From NCBI RefSeq assembly GCF_000758305.1, contig NZ_CP009458.1:3162001-3226000 (forward strand): a stretch of DNA of 64,000 nt, given 5' to 3'. Shown in pieces: positions 1-7,376 of this stretch. The stretch is from Cedecea neteri. Its GTDB lineage: Bacteria; Pseudomonadota; Gammaproteobacteria; Enterobacterales; Enterobacteriaceae. The stretch's first letter is position 1; each line of letters begins with the position of its first letter. The position numbers and the translations under genes are program-made. Under the pieces are notes generated by a model that saw nothing but the letters and a program-made list of their open reading frames with translations, did not search any database and had not been told where the DNA came from.

Positions 1-794
1 TCCGCCATCGGCATGTCGTTATAGAGCCAGCTCCACGGGTGCAGCATGGCGTGGTTTACGCTCAGCACGCTTTCTGGCCGCTTGAGCGCAATGCCCTGAG
101 TGAGTAGACCGCGGCTGCTGTAATCTGCATTGCGCATATTCAGCGTGGCGGCGGGGCCGTGCACGTTCAGGTGGCCTTTGTCGGCGGTAACTTCAATACT
201 TGGCAGCAACAAAACGCTGTCGTGGCGTGGCAGGCAGGCGTGGGACAAGTTGTGCTCGGTTAGGAAAAAGAAATCTAATCCCTGCGAAGCCATGATATCC
301 AGCGCCTCAGGCAGCGTGTTGTTGCCGTCGGACAGCGTGGTATGGCCGTGCAGGTCGCCGCGATACCAGCCGGGACGATCGCTCAGCGCTCGCTGATAGT
401 CAAAAATGACCTGGTGATCCGGGCGCAGCACGTCTTGTTTTTCAAAATCAACGGGAGCGGCCAGTGCGTCAAAGCTGATGTTCAGTTGATAACTCATGGG
501 CTGCGGAGAGCGGCTTTCACCGATGACGTTATAGATATGCAACTGCCATTCTCCGGCGGGCAGTTCGCCGGGCAAGGCGCCCACCGAAGCCCAGTCTGTG
601 CACACTGTCAGCACCTTTTCCGGTTTTTGCAGCATCACCGAAGCACGAAGCTGCTGGCGGCTGTCGTAAAGGTAGCAGTAGAGGTGTCCGGTACGCAGCG
701 TCGTGCCCGTCAGGCTAATCGCCGGGGTATTGTCTGCCACAGGGAAGGTGTGAACGGCATGACCGAAGGGAATTTCACCGGAAAAAACGTGCAT
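1..794 (-). CDS. PHP-domain metallohydrolase (CehA/McbA-like), C-terminus cut by window edge
   Basis: The reading frame is open from an ATG at 794 to the left edge, so at least 264 residues are visible and the stop is missing. An AGGAG ribosome site lies just upstream of the ATG. Residues 1-140 look like a beta-rich N-terminal domain with no motif I recognise. From about residue 146 there is a PHP signature: GDLHGHTTLSDG with H149, H151 and D156, then TEHN near 179-182. These are metal ligands in PHP phosphoesterases and in the CehA/McbA group. There is no signal peptide. It probably hydrolyses a phosphate or carbamate ester, but the substrate cannot be told. It runs the same way as malY and sits where E. 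coli has add. Confidence 0.75.
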   Translation of the reverse strand, partial: MHVFSGEIPFGHAVHTFPVADNTPAISLTGTTLRTGHLYCYLYDSRQQLRASVMLQKPEKVLTVCTDWASVGALPGELPAGEWQLHIYNVIGESRSPQPMSYQLNISFDALAAPVDFEKQDVLRPDHQVIFDYQRALSDRPGWYRGDLHGHTTLSDGNNTLPEALDIMASQGLDFFFLTEHNLSHACLPRHDSVLLLPSIEVTADKGHLNVHGPAATLNMRNADYSSRGLLTQGIALKRPESVLSVNHAMLHPWSWLYNDMPMA

Positions 795-926
795 GATTTG
801 CTCCTGTTCTTAATTGTCACGAGCTTAAGGGGAGCGGGTGAAGATTGTGTGTCGGTTGGGTGTCGGAAAGATGACGAAGTGATGAATGCGGCAGGAGAAG
901 AAGGGGAGCGGGCTCCCCGTTAAGGA

Positions 927-2099
927 CTATTTCAGTGAACGGATCCCATTGATAAGCCGCTCGACGCCAGCCTCAAGTTTGACGCGTGGGCACCCGGCGT
1001 TAAGACGCACAAAACCGGTGCCTTCCGGGCCGTAGGTGTAGCCAGGCATGATGGCGACTTTCTGCTCTTCAATAAGCACCTTCTGCAGTGCTCTGTCGTC
1101 GAGCCCTAGCGGACGTAAATCAACCCAGGCCAGGTAGGTTGACTGCGGCGGCTGCCAGTTAAGTTCAGGAAATGCCTGGTTCAGCCTGTCGGCGACGAAC
1201 TGCAAATTGCTTTGCAGGTATTCCCGCAGTGCGTCAAGCCAGGGCTGACCTTCCCGGTAGGCGGCAATATGGGCCACAATCGCCAGCACGGCCGGAGAGG
1301 AGAGGCCATCCTGCCCTTTGAGCACGTTCAGGTACTGCTGACGGTCGTCCGCATTATTTATCAGCCCATAAGCACCGGTGAGGGCGGGGATATTGAAGCT
1401 TTTGGAGCCGGACGTGAGCAACGCCCAGCCGCCGTGGCCAACTTCGCACCACGGAATGTGACGGTTATTGCCCCACACCATATCCATATGGATCTCATCG
1501 CTGATAACCCGCACGCCGTGGCGTTCGCAGAGTTCAGCCATGGTGGTCAGCTCTTCCCGCGTCCAGACTTTGCCTGTCGGGTTATGCGGGCTGCAAAGCA
1601 GCATGATTTTACATTCAGGCCGGGCGAGCAGGGTTTCCAGCTCTGCCATATCGCAGTGCCAGCCTTCCGCTGTTTTTTGCAGCGGCGCGCTCAGAACCTG
1701 ACGCTGATTGCCTTCGATCGCTTTGTAGAACGCGTCGTAAGCTGGTGTGTGAATCAGTACGCCGTCGCCCGGCTGTGACCACTGGCGTATAAGCTGCGAA
1801 ACCATGTAAATCACCGAAGGCCCGTAGACCACGCTTTCCGGGTCGATGGTGCTGCCGAAACGCTGTTGATACCAGTGGGCAATAGCGGAGAGAAAATCGT
1901 CGTTCTTCCAGCGGCTGTAGCCGAGTACGCCGTGGGCCACTCTTTTTTGCAGGGCATCAAGAATGCAGGGCGCGGTAGGGAAGTCCATGTCGGAGATGGT
2001 GAAGGGCAGCAGGTCGGCGGCGCCGAAGCGGTCGGCCACGTAATCCCACTGGGTGCACCAGGTGCCGTGGCGGTCCACCGGAACAGAAAAATCAAACAT
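927..2099 (-). CDS. malY: MalY, PLP-dependent cystathionine beta-lyase / maltose regulon repressor
   Basis: A 390-residue fold-type I aminotransferase-like enzyme, the same length as E. coli MalY and alike along its whole length. Visible catalytic features are the PLP lysine K233 in SGSKSFN, D201 in ISDEIH and N173 in SPHNPTG. In E. coli, MalY cleaves cystathionine/cysteine and separately binds MalT to keep it inactive. It is downstream of malX on the same strand, separated by about 90 bases holding two hairpins, so its expression may be tuned apart from malX. It is cytosolic. Identification is firm; the MalT interaction is taken from the family. Confidence 0.96.
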   Translation of the reverse strand: MFDFSVPVDRHGTWCTQWDYVADRFGAADLLPFTISDMDFPTAPCILDALQKRVAHGVLGYSRWKNDDFLSAIAHWYQQRFGSTIDPESVVYGPSVIYMVSQLIRQWSQPGDGVLIHTPAYDAFYKAIEGNQRQVLSAPLQKTAEGWHCDMAELETLLARPECKIMLLCSPHNPTGKVWTREELTTMAELCERHGVRVISDEIHMDMVWGNNRHIPWCEVGHGGWALLTSGSKSFNIPALTGAYGLINNADDRQQYLNVLKGQDGLSSPAVLAIVAHIAAYREGQPWLDALREYLQSNLQFVADRLNQAFPELNWQPPQSTYLAWVDLRPLGLDDRALQKVLIEEQKVAIMPGYTYGPEGTGFVRLNAGCPRVKLEAGVERLINGIRSLK

Positions 2100-2120
2100 A
2101 AAACCTCACAGCTTTTAACC

Positions 2121-2152
2121 ACAAAGAGGGAAAACCGCGCTTCCCTCTTTGT
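2121..2152 (-). promoter_or_regulatory. malX-malY intercistronic hairpin (12-bp perfect stem)
   Basis: Perfect arms ACAAAGAGGGAA / TTCCCTCTTTGT around an 8-base GC-rich loop. There is no T-run after it on the minus strand, so it is more likely an RNA stability or attenuation element than a strong terminator. Confidence 0.55.
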
Positions 2153-2162
2153 CTGATAATGA

Positions 2163-2178
2163 AGAGCGCCGGGGCGCT
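2163..2178 (-). promoter_or_regulatory. Second malX-malY intercistronic hairpin
   Basis: GAGCGCC-GG-GGCGCTC just past the malX stop. The stem is short and very GC-rich, with no T-tail. Together with the 12-bp stem next to it, it fills most of the malX-malY gap. Confidence 0.45.
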
Positions 2179-2188
2179 CCTGGATAAA

Positions 2189-3778
2189 TTAAGCCTCGAC
2201 GGTGCGCATCAGGCCGACCATCTCATCTTTTACCGACTGTACCTGTGGCCCGATAACCACCTGCAGGTTGTGCTCGTTGAGCTTCACCACGCCGATGGCG
2301 CGGTTGGCCTTCAGCGCCGCGGTATCCACCAGCGACATGTCTTTAACCGACAGACGTAGGCGGGTGATGCAGTTATCCAGCGTTGAAATGTTATCGCTGC
2401 CGCCCAGTGCCGCCAGAATCGCTGGCACGTTGTAGCCAGATTTGCCCGTGTGGCCGCCAACCGGTTTTTCTGCGGTGGTGGTTTCAATATCGCGCCCTGG
2501 GGTTTTGATATTGAAGCGGGTGATAGCGAATCGGAAGATGGCATAGTAGCCAGCAAACCATACCGCAGCCACAACCGGCACCATATACCATTTGGTGGAC
2601 AGGCCGTGCAGCACGCCGAAGACGAAGAAGTCGATAATGTTGCCGTCGGTGTTGCCGATAGTCACGCCCAGTACGGACATCATGGTGAAGCCAATCCCGG
2701 TCAGCACGGCGTGAATGAGGTACAGCACCGGGGCGACGAACAGGAACAGGAACTCGATAGGTTCGGTAGTACCGCCGACGACGCAGGCGATCACGCCGGA
2801 GATCAACAGCCCTTTAATCTTGTGGCGGTTTTCCGGGCGAGCGCAGTGGTACATCGCCAGCGCGGCACCTGGCAGGCCGCCGAGGAACGCTGGCATTTTA
2901 CCCTGTGACAGGAACTGCGTTGCGCTCTCAGAGAAGCCGTGGGTAGTCGGGCAGCTCAGCTGCGCCTGGAAGATAGTCAGCGCGCCGCTTACGGTGTGGC
3001 CGCAAACGTCCATCGTGCCACCCGCTTCGGTGAAGCGAATCAGAGCCACCAGGATGTGCTGCAGACCGAACGGCAGCAGCAGACGTTCCCCGGTACCGAA
3101 GATCATCGGGCCAAAGATACCTGCGCTGTGGATCATGTAGCCCAGGGCGTTGATCCCGGCGGCAAAAACTGGCCAGATCAGCGGAATAACCAGGCCAACC
3201 AGCCCCATCACCAGGGTGGTAATGATCGGCACAAAGCGGGTGCCGCCGAAGAACGCTAACGCGTCCGGCAGGCGGATATTGTGGAAACGCTCGTGTAGCA
3301 AATAAACAATAATCCCGGCAATAACCGCGCCGAGAATACCGGTATCAATCGACTGCACGCCGAGCACGCTTTGAATGTTGTTGGCTTTGAGGATTGCCGC
3401 ATCGGTCGTCGGCAGGATGCCTTTGGCGGTCAGCCAGAAGTTAACCGCCAGGTTCATCACCATATAGCCGACGAAACCGGCGAAGGCGGCCACGCCTTTA
3501 TTCTCGCGCGCCAGGCCCAGCGGGATGGCGATACAGAACATCACCGGCAGGAAGCTGAACGCGAATGAGCCCATTTTGCTCATCCAGGTAAAGATCAGCT
3601 GTAAGACCGGATTACCCAGCCACGGGATTTCGGTCACAACGTCATGGCTGCTCAGCGAACTGCCGATCCCCAGCATGATGCCGCAGAATGACAGCAGCGC
3701 GACCGGCAACATAAAAGTCTTGCCGAGGTTCTGGAAAAACTCCCAAAGCGATTTTTTTTGTGGTGTATTAGCCGCCAT
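2189..3778 (-). CDS. malX: MalX, PTS EIICB of the glucose/maltose type
   Basis: A 529-residue inner-membrane PTS permease. Residues 1 to about 390 form the EIIC channel, with many hydrophobic helices and the GGTTEPIEF motif. After a linker near 400-440 comes the EIIB domain, with the phosphorylation cysteine C470 in DNCITRLRLSV. It is essentially collinear with E. coli MalX (530 aa). The ATG at 3778, behind AAGGAG, is preferred over the GTG one codon earlier. E. coli MalX can transport glucose and maltose, but its physiological substrate is unsettled. First gene of malXY, divergent from malI, with MalI operators in between. Confidence 0.95.
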   Translation of the reverse strand: MAANTPQKKSLWEFFQNLGKTFMLPVALLSFCGIMLGIGSSLSSHDVVTEIPWLGNPVLQLIFTWMSKMGSFAFSFLPVMFCIAIPLGLARENKGVAAFAGFVGYMVMNLAVNFWLTAKGILPTTDAAILKANNIQSVLGVQSIDTGILGAVIAGIIVYLLHERFHNIRLPDALAFFGGTRFVPIITTLVMGLVGLVIPLIWPVFAAGINALGYMIHSAGIFGPMIFGTGERLLLPFGLQHILVALIRFTEAGGTMDVCGHTVSGALTIFQAQLSCPTTHGFSESATQFLSQGKMPAFLGGLPGAALAMYHCARPENRHKIKGLLISGVIACVVGGTTEPIEFLFLFVAPVLYLIHAVLTGIGFTMMSVLGVTIGNTDGNIIDFFVFGVLHGLSTKWYMVPVVAAVWFAGYYAIFRFAITRFNIKTPGRDIETTTAEKPVGGHTGKSGYNVPAILAALGGSDNISTLDNCITRLRLSVKDMSLVDTAALKANRAIGVVKLNEHNLQVVIGPQVQSVKDEMVGLMRTVEA

Positions 3779-3832
3779 CACGACTCCTTGACCCGGTTAA
3801 AATGAGGTGTTGTGTAAGTAAAGTTTGAAAAT

Positions 3833-3848
3833 GATAAAACGTTTTACC
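3833..3848. promoter_or_regulatory. MalI operator, malX-proximal
   Basis: GATAAAACGTTTTACC, a 16-bp near-palindrome centred on ACGT. It is close to the GATAAAACGTTTTATC sequence known for MalI in E. coli and is typical of LacI-family half-sites with a central CG. Confidence 0.85.
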
Positions 3849-3911
3849 CAATTTTATCGTGAGGACGATCGCAGAATTAACGCGCATAATGAAGTTGAAT
3901 ATGCCAGCATA

Positions 3912-3927
3912 AGTAAAACGTTTTATC
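3912..3927. promoter_or_regulatory. MalI operator, malI-proximal
   Basis: AGTAAAACGTTTTATC, a second copy of the same 16-bp dyad, centred 79 bp from the first. One site near each divergent promoter fits repression of malXY and autoregulation of malI. Confidence 0.85.
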
Positions 3928-3964
3928 TTTATATTTATCGATTCACGGAGGATCTGACTTAACG

Positions 3965-4999
3965 ATGTCGACGCTGACCAAAAGAATCACTATCAACGAG
4001 GTTGCCGAGGCCGCAGGTGTCTCGGTGACCACGGTATCGCTGGTGCTTAGCGGCAAGGGCAGGATCTCCACCGCCACCGGTCAGCGGGTGAATGAGGCTA
4101 TCGAAAAGTTAGGCTTTGTGCGTAATCGCCAGGCGGCTTCGCTACGCGGCGGGCAGAGCGGGGTAATTGGCCTGATTGTCCGCGACCTCTGTAATCCTTT
4201 TTATGCGGAATTAACTGCCGGGTTAACGGAAGCGCTGGAGCAGCAGGGGCAGCTTTTGTTTCTCACCCAAAGCGGAAGCAACGGCCAACATATGCAGCGC
4301 TGTTTCGACACGCTGGTGGCCCAGGGCGTGGACGGCATTATTATTGCCGGGGCGGCAGGCCAGGGGGCGGACCTGCGGGATATGGCAGTACAGAATAAGG
4401 TGCCGCTGGTGTTTGCCTCGCGGGCAAGTTATCTGGACGAAGTTGATATTATCCGCCCGGATAATATGCAGGCGGCGCAAATGGTGACCGAGCATCTGAT
4501 TAAACGCGGGCATCAGCGTATTGCCTGGCTCGGCGGGCGTAGCTCGTCGTTAACGCGGGCGGAGCGGCTGGGCGGGTTTTGCGCCACCCTGATGCAGCAT
4601 GGACTGCCTTTCCATAGCGACTGGATCCTCGAGTGCGAGCCGAGCCAGAAGCAGGCGGCGGATGCCATCACGGAACTGCTGCACAACTTTCCGACCATCA
4701 GCGCCGTGGTTTGCCACAACAGTACAGTGGCGATGGGGGCATGGTTCGGCCTGACCCGTGCAGGCTGGCAGATGGGCGGCGGCAGCGTGGACAGTTATTA
4801 CGACCGGCACATCGCGCTGGCAGGCTTTGCTGAAGTCACAGAAGATGACCTGGACGACGTGCCAATGACGTGGGTCACCACGCCAGCAAGAGAAATTGGC
4901 CGCAGCGCGGCGCAGCGCATTCTCCAGCGGGCCCAGGAAAGCGACGTCGTGTTCAGCAACCAGATTATGCCCGCCCGATTAATCACCATTAAAAACTAA
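3965..4999 (+). CDS. malI: MalI, LacI-family repressor of malXY
   Basis: 344 residues. The N-terminal helix-turn-helix (about residues 8-30, with VAEAAGVSVTTVS) and hinge are followed by the LVLSGKGRISTATG stretch also seen in E. coli MalI. Residues about 65-340 form the periplasmic-binding-protein-like effector domain. It is transcribed away from malX, and two MalI-type operators lie in the shared promoter region. In E. coli it represses malXY; the inducer is unknown. Confidence 0.95.
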   Translation: MSTLTKRITINEVAEAAGVSVTTVSLVLSGKGRISTATGQRVNEAIEKLGFVRNRQAASLRGGQSGVIGLIVRDLCNPFYAELTAGLTEALEQQGQLLFLTQSGSNGQHMQRCFDTLVAQGVDGIIIAGAAGQGADLRDMAVQNKVPLVFASRASYLDEVDIIRPDNMQAAQMVTEHLIKRGHQRIAWLGGRSSSLTRAERLGGFCATLMQHGLPFHSDWILECEPSQKQAADAITELLHNFPTISAVVCHNSTVAMGAWFGLTRAGWQMGGGSVDSYYDRHIALAGFAEVTEDDLDDVPMTWVTTPAREIGRSAAQRILQRAQESDVVFSNQIMPARLITIKN

Positions 5000-5015
5000 C
5001 TTTTGCAGGGATCCT

Positions 5016-5603
5016 ATGAGCGACTTTCCTACACTGACCGGCCAGCGTATCAAGCTTAGGCCCCTGGAACTGAGCGATGCTCCACTGCTGGTTGAGGCCG
5101 CCTCGGACGGTGAGCTGTGGAACTTGCCGTTTACCGTTGTGCCGTCCGCACAGACGGTAAACGACTACATCCAGCATGCACTCAATGGGCGGCAGGCAGG
5201 GACAATTTTGCCGTTCGTGACGATAGATATTGAGTCTGGAAACGTGATTGGCTGCACGCGGTTTTGGAAAATAGATATGAAAAACCGCAAGCTTGAAATT
5301 GGCAGTACGTGGCTTGCCACCCGCTGGCAGCGAACCTGGGCCAATACCGAAGCCAAATTTCTGATGCTGCAATATGCGTTTGAGACGCTGGATTGTGTGC
5401 GGGTGCAGTTCACCACGGATGTGATCAACGAAAAATCTCGCCGCGCCATTCTGAGATTAGGCGCGAAGCAGGAAGGAATAGTCAGACACGAGCGGATTAT
5501 GCCGGATGGCCGAAAGCGTGATTCGGTGAGATTTAGCATTATTGACGATGAATGGCCGGAGATTCGGGACTCGCTTGCGGCGCTGCTGGCAGGCAAAAGA
5601 TAA
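5016..5603 (+). CDS. GNAT-family N-acetyltransferase (RimJ/RimL-like)
   Basis: 195 residues, starting 16 bases after malI. It opens with TGQRIKLRPLELSDAPLLVE, typical of RimJ/RimL-type GNAT enzymes. Beta-strand IEIGSTWLA and the C-terminal NEKSRRAILRLGAKQEGIVRHERI fit the acetyl-CoA fold, although the usual R/Q-x-x-G-x-G/A loop reads RWQRTWAN, so the pyrophosphate loop is degenerate. Substrate unknown. It is probably co-transcribed with malI by position only; E. coli has no acetyltransferase here. Confidence 0.8.
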   Translation: MSDFPTLTGQRIKLRPLELSDAPLLVEAASDGELWNLPFTVVPSAQTVNDYIQHALNGRQAGTILPFVTIDIESGNVIGCTRFWKIDMKNRKLEIGSTWLATRWQRTWANTEAKFLMLQYAFETLDCVRVQFTTDVINEKSRRAILRLGAKQEGIVRHERIMPDGRKRDSVRFSIIDDEWPEIRDSLAALLAGKR

Positions 5604-5685
5604 AAATCACTGATGCGTTCGGATTGTTCCCCATCAGCAGGCAACACCTGATTGAGGTGCAGCCTGTACTGTGATTATCGCCTGG

Positions 5686-6225
5686 TTACTCGGTATAGGC
5701 CTGGGCGACGAAATTAAACGTATACTGACCGGGCATAATGTTTTGTGAGACGTCAGCACCATTAATAGTCAGATAATGCTCTGTACCACCGGAGAGCAGC
5801 ACTGCGCTGGCTCCGGTAGTCTTATTTGCCGCGTTGGGTAAGTAAAGCGGGTCAGTTTCGATATCTCCCAGATATTTATTTTCCACTATACCAATAAGCG
5901 TTGTCCCGTCCTCCTGACGGGGTGCACTGTATACGGTTCCGTCCCCCTGAATAAGGGTTTCACCGCCGCCCGCGAGAGATACTTTGACGTTGGTATCCAG
6001 GGAGCTAATCCCAAGCTGAAAGAACTTCGTGTCTTTTAGCTCATCCCCATTTTCCGGAAGCCTATTATTGATATTGAAGGCTCGAATAGTGACCTGACTG
6101 TCCTGCGTCACTATTACCTTCGCCTGCCTCTCTATCCGAAGATTATCATCAAATGTGACGGCCGAAGTATTACCTGCGAAGACGAGCCCTAAAGTACCTA
6201 ATGCGATGAGAGATTTATTCAACAT
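5686..6225 (-). CDS. Exported pilin-like protein A
   Basis: 179 residues with a clear signal peptide (MLNK, hydrophobic core, cleavage near NTSA-VTF). The mature part is beta-rich, without cysteine, and ends PGQYTFNFVAQAYTE. That ending nearly repeats the end of the adjacent protein at 6268-6825, so the two are paralogues. Exported, beta-rich and ending in alternating hydrophobic/aromatic residues, it resembles chaperone-usher pilins or adhesins, but no usher or chaperone gene is nearby and I cannot name a family with certainty. Base composition is lower in G+C than that of flanking genes. Confidence 0.65.
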   Translation of the reverse strand: MLNKSLIALGTLGLVFAGNTSAVTFDDNLRIERQAKVIVTQDSQVTIRAFNINNRLPENGDELKDTKFFQLGISSLDTNVKVSLAGGGETLIQGDGTVYSAPRQEDGTTLIGIVENKYLGDIETDPLYLPNAANKTTGASAVLLSGGTEHYLTINGADVSQNIMPGQYTFNFVAQAYTE

Positions 6226-6267
6226 AATATCACCTAAAATTTAAATTCTGACGAATGTCGGGAGAAG

Positions 6268-6825
6268 TTATTCTGTATATGCTTGTGCAATAAAGCTAAA
6301 AATATACTCTCCAGGCCGATGGTATGTGCCTTCTCTCGTTCCATATGTTGAGTCAGTCGTCACATCAATAGCGTAGGACTCCGCTCCCTTTAAGAGTATC
6401 ACTGCTGATTTTCCAGCGATATTATATACACCGTTCGGAAAATATTCCTGTGAGGTCTCCAGTTTGCCTTTATATTCATCAGAAATAAAGCCCTCAATAA
6501 TCGAGGCACTTCCATCCAAACCCTGGCTAGCTATCCATCCATCCGTTCTCAATTGGGTTCCCCCAAGTTTAGCAGCTGCTACAGCAACGCTTGTTTCCGG
6601 GGTTGTGCTAATGTTGAGTGTAAATAAGCGTTGGTTAGGCCCGATATTCCCGTCTGAGGTGAATTCATTAGTGACGTTCATCGCCAGCGTGCTGGTTTTG
6701 ATTACCGTAGGTGTAACATCAATTGAAAAAACATCCTCGTCAATAAATTTTGGTTCGGCAAAGACTCCCGATGTAAACACCGCCCCTGCGGCAAGCAGGC
6801 AATATGTGGCAATTTTTTTATTCAT
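6268..6825 (-). CDS. Exported pilin-like protein B
   Basis: 185 residues with a signal peptide (MNKKIATYC..., cleavage near VFA-EPK). The mature protein is beta-rich and cysteine-free. It contains KGKLETSQEYFPNG, which aligns with LGDIETDPLYLPNA of its neighbour, and ends PGEYIFSFIAQAYTE. It lies 42 bases upstream of the other paralogue on the same strand, so the two are probably one transcript. It occupies the slot where E. coli carries uid/hdhA. Function is inferred only from export and fold-like features. Confidence 0.65.
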   Translation of the reverse strand: MNKKIATYCLLAAGAVFTSGVFAEPKFIDEDVFSIDVTPTVIKTSTLAMNVTNEFTSDGNIGPNQRLFTLNISTTPETSVAVAAAKLGGTQLRTDGWIASQGLDGSASIIEGFISDEYKGKLETSQEYFPNGVYNIAGKSAVILLKGAESYAIDVTTDSTYGTREGTYHRPGEYIFSFIAQAYTE

Positions 6826-7295
6826 CGTAAAACCCCTATGGTTCGTTATCTATTGCGTAATGGTGCAAATTGGATTTTGAGTGCAAGCGTCAAACATGAA
6901 AGCTTGATTTCGCCGACGCATTATTAGGGAGTTCTCAGCAAAAACTGATTTGAATATGTTTAATTAAAATTCTTTAAAAAAATATTAAGATTGATTACGT
7001 TGTGAAAAAAGTGTTTGTTTGCAGATATGTTGATCGTTGTCAATGCAGTGCTTTTGGGTGGGAATAATGAAGATATATTATTTTATAAATATGGCGATTT
7101 TTCTTGGCTTATAAAGTGTTATTTTAATGACCACTGTATTTTTCACTGTGAGGTTGTTAATAAATGAGTTTTTGTTGCCAGGCATATTTTACTGGTCGCT
7201 GTATCAGTTATTCACCATGTATTAAAAATAAAATCATCATTGATATGCTGCCGGGCAGCAATGTGCCAATTTAACCAGGAAAGAAATAAAGGCAT
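6826..7295. other. AT-rich intergenic region upstream of the pilin-like pair
   Basis: About 470 bases with no credible coding frame on either strand and long A/T runs, markedly AT-richer than the surroundings. This is probably the promoter region of the pilin-like operon and a likely target of nucleoid silencers such as H-NS. No clear operator seen. Confidence 0.5.
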
Positions 7296-7326
7296 AAAAA
7301 AGCCTCATCAGTGTATTGATGAGGCT
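7296..7326 (-). terminator. Rho-independent terminator of ydgA
   Basis: Perfect 10-bp arms AGCCTCATCA / TGATGAGGCT followed on the minus strand by a T-run, about 50 bases past the ydgA stop. Confidence 0.88.
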
Positions 7327-7376
7327 AGTGTTTAACATCGACCCATTAATTGAGTGATATTAGCCGGCTATTTGGC

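Noticed and set aside
342..923. 193-residue open frame on the plus strand near the left edge
   Set aside because: The minus strand encodes a PHP-domain protein with metal motifs over the same bases.
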